From Polytrichum commune (Eukaryota; Streptophyta; Polytrichopsida; Polytrichales; Polytrichaceae): 64,000 nucleotides of DNA. The notes beneath the pieces were generated by a model that did no database searches, was not told the DNA's origin, and worked only from the letters and a program-made list of their open reading frames with translations. Both the position numbers and the translations under genes were made by a program. Shown here piece after piece: positions 54,742 to 64,000 of this stretch (its first letter is position 1; every line of letters begins with the position of its first letter). The stretch lies in assembly GCA_950295325.1 (NCBI GenBank), contig OX485805.1:21501501-21565500 (forward strand), in the 5' to 3' direction.

Positions 54742-55185
54742 TGTTATAGAATTAGTATCAGAACTAATTAAGGCAATCTGATGAGGCTTAAGGTGCAACC
54801 AGATGAGGCTTAGGGTGCAGCCAGATGAGGCTTAGGGTTAATACCCGGATCCAGGGTATTAGTAAAGGATATAGACCCTAGACACTTAGAGAGAACACTA
54901 AGTAATTAGCCTGTAGTTAAGGGAACCCAATCAGGGTATCCCGAGGGTATGAAGGACTTAATCTAGTGTAAGGAGTTACCCACCCCGGATATCCCGAGGG
55001 TATCAACCATGCTATCAACCTGGTTGGTATGGCCAGTCCTATGGTGCAATGAGATAGTGCCACGTGCCCATATTGTATTGATTTTTGATATACTCTATAA
55101 ATACCCTCAGATACCATATACGGGCATGACTGAGATATGCACCTACATACTGTCCAAATACACTATCTCTTTTCAGTCTTCAACA
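54742..55185 (+). repeat. Copia 3' LTR
   Basis: 444 bp, TG..CA. It carries one more copy than the 5' LTR of a 22-bp unit built on GATGAGGCTTAGGGTGCAG. Confidence 0.93.
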
Positions 55186-57829
55186 GCGCCATTGGTGAGA
55201 GGGCCCAAGTGATCCTAGTGTGGGTGAGGGCCCCGGGCGTTGGGAACGCCTCCCACCCTCGGAGACTAGGATGCACAAGGGTAAGGCCATGAGCTATGCG
55301 TAGCTCATGGCGTGGTGATTCTAGAACGCTCAAGAACACCTCAATCGGAGGTGTGAGCTAGGAGTTATGGCCATTTGAGTGGGGCGCTGTCCCGGGACAG
55401 CGCCCTGGTCCAGCAGTGCCTGGGAGTGATTCCCGGGACTGCCAAGGTTCAAACAGGCATAACGTCATCAATACTTTCCTGAATAGGGCAAGTGAGGAGT
55501 CCATCGGCATCTACGTGAAGCGTAGATGAAGATGGAGTGGTTGGTTGTTGGAATCAGACATCATACAAGGAAGTTATGATGGTCTGAAGCTGCTGGGGGC
55601 TTCTAGGCCCAGCGGCTAAGGGAAAATGTCTACTTGGCCCCAACTCTTGTTAGAGAGACAAGAGGTTTCTTGACGGTGGGGTAGGGGCCCCGCGTAGAGT
55701 CCTAGAGGCTTATATGGGTGAGGTGGTGTGGCCTCACCCACCCGAGGCCGAACGGCACGGCCTCCATGGGCTTTGGCCCATTGTGAGGCCATAGTTGCCT
55801 AGTATGGTTCGGGTTGTTGTAGTGTTGCTCCGGCAACGCAAGGATCAACATAAGATGGGACTTCCATGGATGGAAGTCTACATTTGGGAATTGGTTACCG
55901 ATCAAGGGGTGAGTCCCAAAATCAAAGTAGGAGGGTTGGTTCCCCTCCTATGACCTATATGGTCCGGGGTGAGAGGAGCTAACCATTAGCATGGCGGTAT
56001 GCGAAGGGTCAGCGACTCGTAACCTTTGCTAGAATTGAAAATTGGCAAGATTGTTAAGGGGCCTAGCAAGGGTTGCGACACGTGGTATCAGAGCAGGGTT
56101 CCAAATTTTGAGCTCGCACTTTGAGGGAAACATGGCTATAAAAAAAATGCGGGTTGTGATGGTGAGCCCGTGCTTTCCAAAAGGTTGTGAGGCTCAAATT
56201 GGAACAAGGATCATGTGCAAGTGGAGTTTGACCATACCATTGGTTCTAATGACAATGGTGGGCACTGAGGTGGGTTCGGTAAGGAAAATGGAGGAATGCT
56301 TTGAAAAGGGCTCCCGCAAACCTCAAAAAGTATTTGGGGCCTAGAATACCGAATGCACCTAAAACCTTGGAGGGTATTAATATTGGATTGAAATTCCAAT
56401 TTGAAATTGCTTAGAAAGTGGTGATGTTGGAATTGGTGCAAATGAGGCACCCGGAGGCTCTTAAGGCCTATGTACGCTATTCAAACGCACAAGTGAAGGA
56501 TACACCTAAAATGGATGAGCTTTGTAAGAAATGCATCATTTTAGGTGGGGATTCAAAAGCGGGTGGTAAATACCTTGTTCAAGTCCCCAAAGTTTCTTGA
56601 GGACATGGCGGGGATCATCAAGATTGCGATAGCATTGAATTCCAAAAAGAAGTTGGATGGTACCTCACCACAAAGTGGCTTTAGCCGAAAAAGGTCTCAA
56701 GGAAATGGGCGCAAGTAGTGTGGCCCATTACACCAAGGCAAATCATGCTCGTTTCGCGGACGGAATGTGAGAAGGTGGTTTTGTGGTACAAAGCCAAATC
56801 ATATTTGTGCCGTATGCGGAATGTTAGAAGTTGGCTTTATGCTACTAATCCATATAATGGTTGCGCCGCGGACAGAATGTTACAATGTGAATTGGTGGTA
56901 CCAAGCTAGAACATATTTGTGCCGCGGACGGAATGTTAAAAGTTGGCTTTGCGGACCAAGCCAAAACATATTGTTGCCGTGGACTGAATGTTAGACTATG
57001 GCTTTGTGGCCAAGGCCAAGTCTTTTATACCTTGAGGCTCAAATGAATGGGAGATATGTCTCATGAGTTGACAAAGAGGCAACGGACTCTTTCATGAGCC
57101 CAAAGCTCACAAGGGAGTTGGGGCTTGCCGACACGTAGAGCGGGCAAGCCCACCAAGGTGCGGTTTGCAAAGGACGAACCACATAAAGCAAAAGAGGAGG
57201 CGATGCATGTCACCTTTTAATGTGGGACATTAGATTTTTGTCAAGATTTCATTCTATGTGAAATTAATGATGTGCATGTCATTGTAAAGGTCACCTTCTT
57301 TGAAACTCACATGATAGATGTGAGGCCCAAGCCGGTGTGCTTGCGGTGCATTATGATGTGTCATAATGGCAAAGAGATGAAGTTCAAATTGACAAGGAGT
57401 CCTATGGTAGGAGGACCCAAGTTGAATTTGGTCTTAATGGACCAAATGAAAAATGGAAAACATAATGGTTGTGGTTCAATTGGAGCAACTCCAAAGAACT
57501 TATGGGGAGGCTAGGAAAGATGGGCCTCTCCTAAACCACTTTGGTGGGATGTTGGTGAGATACAAGGATGTATTCACCAATGTGTTGTCCAAAAGTTACC
57601 GCCAAGGAATGAAAAATAACCTTGCTCAACAAGAGATTGAGTTCTTGAGGTATGTGGTGACAAAGGAAATTGGTGGACGAACATGAAAAATGTCAAGGCA
57701 ATCCAAGAGGAGAATTGGTCCTTGACTCAAGAAAATGGCTTAGGTCATTTGTTGGCCTAGCCAACTACTACCACCACTTCATTCGAGGTTTTTCTAAGGT
57801 TGCTAGGACCTTAGTCAATTTGTTGAAAA

Positions 57830-58505
57830 AATGGCTATCTTAAGAGTGGGATGAGCCTTGTCACCAAGACTTTGGGGAGCTCGAAAGCAAGTTCTCTTCG
57901 CTGCCCGTGCTTAAGTTCGCGGACTTTGACAAACCTTTTGAGGTGTATACAGGGGCGAGTGACTTTACCATTGGCGGATGTTGATCCAATATGGATGCCC
58001 ATTGCATATGAAAGCATTAAGCTTAATGGTTGTCGAACCTTATCCGGCTTGTGCAAGAAATGACTATCCCAAGAGTGGGATGAGCCTTGCCACCAAGTCT
58101 TTGAGGAGCTTAAGAGCAAGTTCTCTTCGCCGCCTGTGCTCAAGTTCGCGGAGTTTGATAAACCTTTTGAGGTGCGTACGGGGGCGAGTGACTTTACCAT
58201 TGGCGGATGTTGATCCAAGATGGATGCCCATTGCATATGGGAGCATTAAGCTTGATGGTTATCGAACCTTGTGCGACTTGTGAAAGAAATGGCTATCCCA
58301 AGAGTGGGATGAGCCTTTCACCAAGTCTTTGGGGGAGCTTAAGACCAAGTTCTCTTCGCCGCCCGTGGTCAAGTTCGCGGAGCTTGACAAATTTTTTGAG
58401 GTGCATACGGGGGCGAATGACTTTACTATTAGCAGACGTTGATGCAAGATGGAGGGCCATTGCATATGAGAGCATGAAGCTCAGTGGTTGTCAAAGAAGA
58501 CAACC
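57830..58505 (+). repeat. Tandem repeat of about 225 bp in the gypsy pol remnant, about three copies
   Basis: Blocks starting CTATC(CC/TT)AAGAGTGGGATGAGCC and running through AAGTTCTCTTCGCCGCC, TGGCGGATGTTGATCCAA and GCCCATTGCATATG recur near 57836, 58062 and 58292. They correspond to the RNase H start of chromovirus pol. Confidence 0.85.
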
Positions 58506-59889
58506 AATTCATGACAAAGAACTTATTTGCCGTAGTGCATTGCTTGAAGATGTGGCGACACTATTTGGGGTCGCACAAAGCATAGGTCTACATGGACAAT
58601 GTGTCCTAAAAGTATTTTGACACACAAGCGCAAGTGAGCGCCAAGTCATGGCGGTGACATGATAGTTTGGCGCTTACGAAGGTGAATTTGATCCACAAAC
58701 CGGACCGTGGAAATGTGGTGCCGGATGCGCTAAGTAAGACGGGAAGAGTTCCAAGCAATGAGAACCATCCAAACCTTGTGGCTAATGTGTGCCGGTCAAG
58801 GAAACTTGTGATGCAAGATACGGGAGGGGTAATTAACTACCCCGAAGCATAAAAACTTTTAGGTGAGCTTCGCAAGAGCAAGGTGCTCAAAGAGGTGAAG
58901 TTGGTGGACGAATTGTTCAAGTGTAAGCAAAGTTGGGTGTATGTGCCACAAGGCAAGTTGAGGCTATCGGTTTTGAAGAAAGAATGTGATAGTCCTATTG
59001 TTGGCCATAGAGGAGGAAGAAAAAGCCACCATAGGATGGTGTCATGGACATGTACAATGGGCGGTGCAAAAAGGAGGATATAGCCCACTTTGTGAAGGCT
59101 TTGATGAAGTGCCAAGTGAACCGAGCCTCTTACCAAAAGCAAGGCGACTTCTTGCAACCGTTGCCTATCCCGTCGGGGCCATGGCATAGTATGTGCATGG
59201 ATTTGATCACAAGTTTGCCGGAGTCACATGGGTATGATGCCATCTTGTTGATGGTTGAGCGGTTTGCCAAGTTGGCACACATGGTGCCGATTGTGGGAAC
59301 CGCGACCGCGTTGGAGACCGCATAGTCTTTTCTCAAAGGATGGTTGAGGCACCACGGGTTGCCAAGAGTGATTGTGTGGGATCAAGATCCAAAGTTCACA
59401 AGTGCATTTTCAATGCACTTCTCTAAGGAGGTCGGAATGAAACTAAGGTTTAGCACGACCTTACATTCTCAAATGGATGGGAAAACGGAGTGTGTGAATG
59501 GAGTCTTGAAGCAATACTTGAGGAACTCGGTGGGGGCGGACCAAGGAGATTGGGCGGACTATGCACAGGGTCGAGCGGAGTTTAGTTATAATGTAGCCAC
59601 GCACTTGGCGAGCAAGGGGTCGTCTTTCATGGTGGCTTTTGGAGTGCGCTCCAACCTACTAACCTAGCTCTCAAGGGGGCACATTCAACACTAGAGTTCA
59701 ACCAAGATGGTGAGGACTTGGCAAACGAGCAAAAACAAGTCTTGGACATGACCAAGTTGTTGGTGGAGAAAACCCGAAGGTGCTACGAAGTGCAAGTCAA
59801 TGCCGGAAGACGTAAAGTGGAGTATGAGGTGGGCCAAAAAGGTGTCGTTGAATGTGGACAACTTCACCTTGGGGAAGACCTGTGAGGCC

Positions 59890-62010
59890 AAACCCCCCAC
59901 CCTTAAGCGTCCGTAGTCCGAGTAGTGGGTTTGGGCTCACATTCCTCCGCGGTATTGGATTTGGACTTGGATGAGTCCATAGTACAAGGTTGACCCTTCA
60001 AGTGGTCTTGGATTTAACTGGAATTTCACTTTTAACAACTCAATGTACGATTTCAATACGTATGTAGAGAATGCACAAGTTAACTATGTTATTTTAACCT
60101 CCTTATGCTCGGATGCTATTTTGTCTTTGTTTGCTTCTAACGTCCATCCGGCTGCTTTAGCTACACAAGCCCTTAAGGATATCCCTCTCCTAAATGGAGT
60201 CCGTGCCGTTGACTCTATACTACCACTTGAACTATCACTTGTGTATTCCGTATCGCTACTATAAGAGGTCTCACTTGGTGTCTCCATACCGTACATAAGC
60301 CTTTAAGTATTAAGAAATACTTATGTGACTTATGTCAATCTCTCCCTCGCACCTTTGGTCTTTGCTTCCTTTGTCTTGCCATCGCGAGAGTGCTCCACAT
60401 TCTCCATTAAGTTGTGCACGTGGTTTATTTTTAAAGAGAGGATGCAAGTGTTAAAAAAACACTATTCTCTATAGTCAATCTCAAATACATTTACTTGTGA
60501 AAGCCACACATAACACTAACTAGCATAATGTAACTAACTACTTGTCTATGAGCTAATTAGGTAGGCTATCTACTAAGCTCCTTCATGAACCCATCTCTTT
60601 ACTTTCTAATTACATAAACCTAGCTCCTTCATAAACCCAGCTTCTTAGCTTCTAACTAAACAAACCCAGCTCCTTCATGAACCCAGCTCCTTAGCTTCTA
60701 ACTAAACAAACCCAGGTCCTTCATAAACCCAGCTCTTTACTTTCTAACTAAACAAACCCAGCTCCTTCATAAACCCAGCTCCTTCATGAACCCACAACTT
60801 TGTAATTGTAATCCCCAACTACCTCACTAATTATTCAAGCCCTTAACTAATCTTCCTACCTAATTTCCCTAATTCTACTAACAACCCCTTTCTAATCACA
60901 CAATTCTTCTCTAATCCTAAAATCCTAAAATCCTAGAGAGGAGAGGGGGAGAGAGAATTTCCTAACTTCACTAAGACTAACTAATCCATACAAGTATATT
61001 TTTGCACTCATCACAACATCAAGTGCTCAACTCTTAAACATGGAACTTGCAACCACGTGTATTCAAAACATGAACTTTAAGTACCACAAATTGGAATCAT
61101 GAATTAACTTTAAAATCCTTCACGTCAACACTAATTCTACCAAGAGGTCAAGCCCTCTTCAAGGCTAACAAGCCTTGGCTCTCAAACTAAAAACTAAGCA
61201 CACACATGTGCTCCAATATGGCTTCCCACACCCACACTTATAACTCGTGGGGTGCCTTGGAGCACAAAGGAAAGAGAGGATGAGTGAGGGAAGAATGAGG
61301 GATTATATAGTAAGCTTGAGGGGGTGAGCACCCTCAAGGCTCACGATAAGCCCTTGAGATTTCCTCCTACTTAGTAGGCGCCAATCCTATCTTCTAAGCC
61401 TTCCTCCCTCAAATGATCAACAAGGATCCTAATTCGAACATTTAACTAGCCTTGGCTTTCTACCTACCACACTTTACCAAACTTGGGATGCTTCAACCCA
61501 AACTTAGCCTCCTTCGCTTTCCGCCGCCATAACTTTCTCCCCTTACTTTCCCAAATCGTCGCTCACCACTTAATTCAAACCACGATGCTTAACTCGTGAT
61601 TTGATTGGTGCTTTGAGAATTTGCTTATCCTCCACCTTGCATTCTTCCTTGGGCCTTCCCCATTAAGTGGCCATGATGAGGTGGTCCACTTGTGCGCTCC
61701 ATGTGATCCTCCATTCATCCCAATTCGAATGCACTTGCCTCTTGAGTCACTTTGGTTGTCTCCATCCATTTGTACTAGCCTACTCACTAACTACTCAATC
61801 CAAGTTCTCCTTACCTATCCTCATTCACTCAAATCCTTCCGAAGGTAAAAACACAATAACAACTCACATCCTAGCCTCTTACAACATGGTACTTCTAAGA
61901 CTAACATTTCACTCTTTTTATATTTTTGTGAAGTAACATGCTACTTCAAAGTGCATCAACTAACGTTTCAGGGGTCTAAGACTAAATGTGGGCACCCTTT
62001 TGGGCTCACA
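59890..62010. other. Noncoding insertion within the gypsy element
   Basis: About 2.1 kb without a gene, between the integrase-end traces and the chromodomain-type end, which are normally close together. TTTGGGCTCACAT occurs at 59930-59942 and 61999-62011 and could be a target duplication. Inside is a run of AAACCCAGCTCCTTCAT units (60590-60800). The element type is unknown. Confidence 0.5.
60590..60800. repeat. Tandem repeat of ACCCAGCTCCTTCATAA-type units
   Basis: About eight imperfect copies, alternating with CTTCTAACTAAACAA. Noncoding. Confidence 0.8.
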
Positions 62011-62693
62011 TAACCTTACTCCAAAGTTCATGTCCAAAATGGGAGCTCCGTTTCCCATTGTGGAACAAGTGTTCAAGGACATATATAAGTTGGAATTACC
62101 GCCCGAGATCAAAGTGCATCCGACATTTCATGTCTCATTCCTAAAGCCATTTAAAGACGACACCTTGTGATCCAATCACAAGCAAATGATAAGGCCACCT
62201 CCCGACCTTGTAGAGGTCATTTGGAACATGAGGTAGGAGGGCATCCTCAAGTGTAGGAAGCCCAAGTAAAAAGGAAAGAAAATGTTCAAAGGAGTACTTG
62301 GTGAAATGATGAGGATACCATGAGAAAGAAACCGCTTGGGTAGCGGCAAGAGACATGATGAATGGCAATGAATTGGTGAAACACTTTGAAGACACTAAGG
62401 CTAGACATTCCAATGAAAAGAAGTGTAGGCATTGATGAGGACATCAATCTCCTTTAGTGGGGGAGAGACGCTAGTAGCACACTTAGCTTCGAGGATAATC
62501 GCTCCACAACATGTACTTGTTCTTTGGCTTGAGGGAATAAAGTCCAAACTTTAGTGGTGCAAAGAGAAAAGTATGAGATGAGGTCCTAGTCTTGTACTTG
62601 TGCTTGGTTAGTAGAAGAGGGAGAATAGACATGCCAAACTAGGTTGGGTAAGCCGAGTAATTGGGGGCCATGGCTTGGAGGGGCCTTGGATAA

Positions 62694-63018
62694 CGGCACG
62701 GCCTCCATGGGCTTTGGCCCATTGTGAGGCCATAGTTGCCTAGTATGGTTCGGGTTGTTGTAGTGTTGCTCCGGCAACGCAAGGATCAACATAAGATGGG
62801 ACTTCCATGGATGGAAGTCTACATTCGGGAATTGGTTACCGATCAAGGGGTGAGTCCCAAAATCAAAGTAGGAGGGTTGGTTCCCCTCCTATGACCTATA
62901 TGGTCCGGGGTGAGAGGAGCTAACCATTAGCATGGCGGTATGCGAAGGGTTAGCGACTCGTAACCTTTGCTAGAATTGAAAATTGGCAAGATTGTTAAGG
63001 GGCCTAGCAAGGGTTGCG
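62694..63018 (+). repeat. 3' LTR of the gypsy element (5'-truncated)
   Basis: Matches the last third of the 5' LTR from AACGGCACGGCCTCCATGGG to GGGTTGCGA, about two differences in 325 bp. Confidence 0.9.
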
Positions 63019-63022
63019 ATAG

Positions 63023-63652
63023 AGGTCCCCTCACTCTACCACTTCTCGGCGGTGGATGCAGCCTCGGCCGTGGACTACTCCCGGGACGTCGACGTCGACG
63101 ACGGTGTTGTCAACAGCCCGCCCCCCAGGGTTGTCCCCCGCGCGTTCGCCCCGTCGCCCTCCCTCCTCTCCAAGGAGTAGCGGACGCTCAACGTGCCCTT
63201 CTTTGTCCCTAAACCCATATTCACCGTTGCTTTCCTCTTTGTTTCCGCGTGCCAAGTGGTTTACGAGCGCCCATCCCAAACCACCCTTCCTCATTTTTCC
63301 CACTCCGTTCTTATTATTATCTTCCTATGGCGTTTTTTGGCAGGTGGCTCCCCGCTCGCTTGGTGGCCAACCCTCCTCGACTTCGTCATTGCCAAGGCAC
63401 GCCCTCAAGGCCGCATCTTCCGAGTCCGATCGTTGTCTGGCCCTCCGGGGAAGCGCAAGACGTTCCCTTTCGCAAACGCCCTCGTATTCTACTTATAATA
63501 CCACCTCGTACAATTCGGGAGCGCGTCCTGAAATATGCAAGAACGACACATATTCCGGTCCAAGCAACACACAAGGATACAGTCGTGGGCCTGAGAATTT
63601 TAGAGCCATAGAGGCCGCCAAAAAAAAGGACTTAGCCGCAAAAAAAAAATAG
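63023..63652 (+). pseudogene. Small two-exon gene of unknown function, element B copy
   Basis: Exon 1 (from 63023; its upstream part was cut by the gypsy insertion) encodes LYHFSAVDAASAVDYSRDVD, DDGVVNSPPPRVV and FAPSPSLLSKE, then a TAG at 63178 where copy A reads on. Exon 2 starts at 63344 after TTTTTTGGCAG and encodes VAPRSLGGQPSSTSSLPRHA, LKAASSESDRCLALRGSARR, SLSQTPSYSTYNTT, NDTYSGPSNTQGYSRG and a Lys/Ala-rich end before a TAG at 63650. It matches the copy at 106-1010 in both exons and intron position. No known domain. It is the terminal gene of the element and points toward the right terminus. Confidence 0.6.
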
Positions 63653-64000
63653 TGGGACTACAAACATCTATTTCAAACGTAGTAACGGAAGGTAGTGCTT
63701 GGTTCTCTATAGGCTATGAATTTCTCCAATACATTGATGGTATTTCCATTATATTTGTATTTCGACCCCATTTAATATATTCAATTTGCAATTGTTGTCC
63801 TCATACTCCCTTCCATCAGCATCGATTTCTTATTTCATACGCAAATGTTCTCATGTATGCTTCATATTTGTTTCCACTTACATTCACTTTATCCGATAAT
63901 TATATGCAAAACCTTATATATGGGATTTTTATGCTGTCATTATTGGTCCAAATTTGAAATTTGCGGCCTTAATAAGTCTCAAAATCATCAAAAAGTCTCC
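63653..64000. other. Element B, 3' flank toward the far terminus
   Basis: AT-rich, no gene. The last bases (AATAAGTCTCAAAATCATCAAAAAGTCTCC) contain the AAGTCTC motif of the terminal hairpin, so the element end is probably within a few tens of bases beyond the window. Confidence 0.45.

Larger units (their letters stand above)
48516..55185 (+). mobile_element. Copia LTR element, whole-looking and young, TSD GCGCC
   Basis: The 5' LTR is 48516-48937 (422 bp) and the 3' LTR 54742-55185 (444 bp), both TGTTATAG..TTCAACA. GCGCC flanks both ends (48511-48515, 55186-55190). The CGTTATCAGCACTTGC after the 5' LTR is the primer-site form common in Ale/Retrofit-type plant Copia. A purine-rich TTGAGGAGGAG precedes the 3' LTR. 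The LTRs differ by about four substitutions over 422 bp (near 1%), plus an extra 22-bp tandem unit in the 3' copy, so the insertion is recent. One long gag-pol frame fills the interior. It looks whole. The 1.3-kb leader is AT-rich with (TA)n runs. Confidence 0.95.
48359..56080 (+). repeat. 5' LTR of the gypsy element (split by the Copia insertion)
   Basis: Pieces 48359-48515 and 55191-56080. TG..CA ends. A related solo copy lies at 3935-4877. Confidence 0.88.
48359..63018 (+). mobile_element. Ty3/gypsy chromovirus-type LTR element, broken, with a Copia nested in its 5' LTR
   Basis: The 5' LTR begins TGTGACGCCCCCG at 48359 and ends ..GTTGCGACA at 56080; without the Copia it is about 1.05 kb. 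The primer-binding site TGGTATCAGAGC (initiator Met tRNA type) lies at 56083-56094. The interior shows gag remnants (56.1-57.1 kb), RT/RNase H traces (57.2-58.6 kb), integrase traces (58.9-59.7 kb) and a chromodomain-type end (62.03-62.4 kb). A 5'-truncated 3' LTR covers about 62694-63018. The element is broken, with well over ten breaks. The two LTRs differ at about 2 of 325 shared positions, so the LTR pair looks young although the interior is heavily decayed. Confidence 0.88.
27433..64000. mobile_element. Element B: inverted relative of element A with GAAC-type palindromes (right end outside window)
   Basis: The left terminus CACTATATTCGTTAAT starts at 27433 and is followed by a GGAGACTTT-GG-AAAGTCTC hairpin. 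Next come a DUF7869-like gene (minus strand), palindromes, a DGQH plus methyltransferase-like gene (plus), more palindromes, and beyond a 14.7-kb nest of LTR elements the small unknown gene at 63023-63652. The window ends on AAGTCTC and AAAAAGTCTCC, probably the hairpin just inside the far terminus. Without insertions the element would be about 12 kb. It is inverted relative to A and the two near termini are 245 bp apart. CACTA ends suggest 3-bp target duplications, but only one end of each copy is visible, so none can be checked here. Confidence 0.62.

Overview
The window is repeat-rich nuclear DNA of a land plant. GT-AG introns, TTTAGGG-type telomeric motifs, plant-type Copia and Ty3/gypsy chromovirus elements, a PIF/Harbinger with its MYB-like partner gene, and fragments of germin-like and plastid-type pyrophosphatase genes all point there. 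A captured 26S/ITS2 junction reads CCTCAGATCAGG rather than the angiosperm CCCCAGGTCAGG, which suggests a non-seed plant such as a fern, lycophyte or bryophyte (inference). I see no intact ordinary host gene. Almost everything is transposons inserted into transposons.

Backbone: two related large elements lie in opposite orientation and meet tail to tail. Element A runs from beyond the left edge to 27187. Element B runs from 27433 to beyond the right edge. Both end in CACTA (B starts CACTATATTCG at 27433; A ends with the complement at 27187), each followed inward by a GGAGACTTT..AAAGTCTC hairpin. Both have the same gene order: terminus, a DUF7869-like putative transposase, a promoter region full of CpG-rich palindromes, a divergent gene whose best copy (B, 43083-47409) joins a DGQH (ParB/DndB-like) domain to a methyltransferase-like fold, and a small two-exon gene of unknown function at the far end. 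A's palindromes carry GGAC/GTCC arms and B's carry GAAC/GTTC arms. The changes are symmetric, as expected if each family has its own DNA-binding protein.

Insertions in A: a 4-bp-TSD MITE-like element (1065-1873), a hAT transposase piece (2339-2765), an FCP1-like phosphatase remnant (3214-3918), a gypsy solo LTR (3935-4877), and a 13.5-kb CACTA transposon (11103-24628, TSD ATA) that splits the DUF7869 gene. The CACTA carries exon-intron fragments of a soluble pyrophosphatase, glutaminyl-tRNA synthetase, NADP-isocitrate dehydrogenase and an unrecognised gene, all on the + strand. It is itself hit by a 6.0-kb PIF/Harbinger element (12516-18538, TSD TTA).

Insertions in B: a 3.7-kb pogo-like element (27967-31663, TSD TA) whose transposase frame has one stop and which also carries 26S/ITS2 rDNA pieces and a germin-like first exon; repetitive noncoding blocks at about 34.9-37.6 kb and 38.9-41.7 kb; a second MITE copy (41737-42495) containing a telomeric tract; and a decayed Ty3/gypsy chromovirus (48359-63018) whose 5' LTR holds a young, whole-looking Copia element (48516-55185, TSD GCGCC).

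Gene functions rest on motif recognition by eye. The ParB/methyltransferase reading of the palindrome-bearing element is the most interesting claim and needs a profile or structure search.
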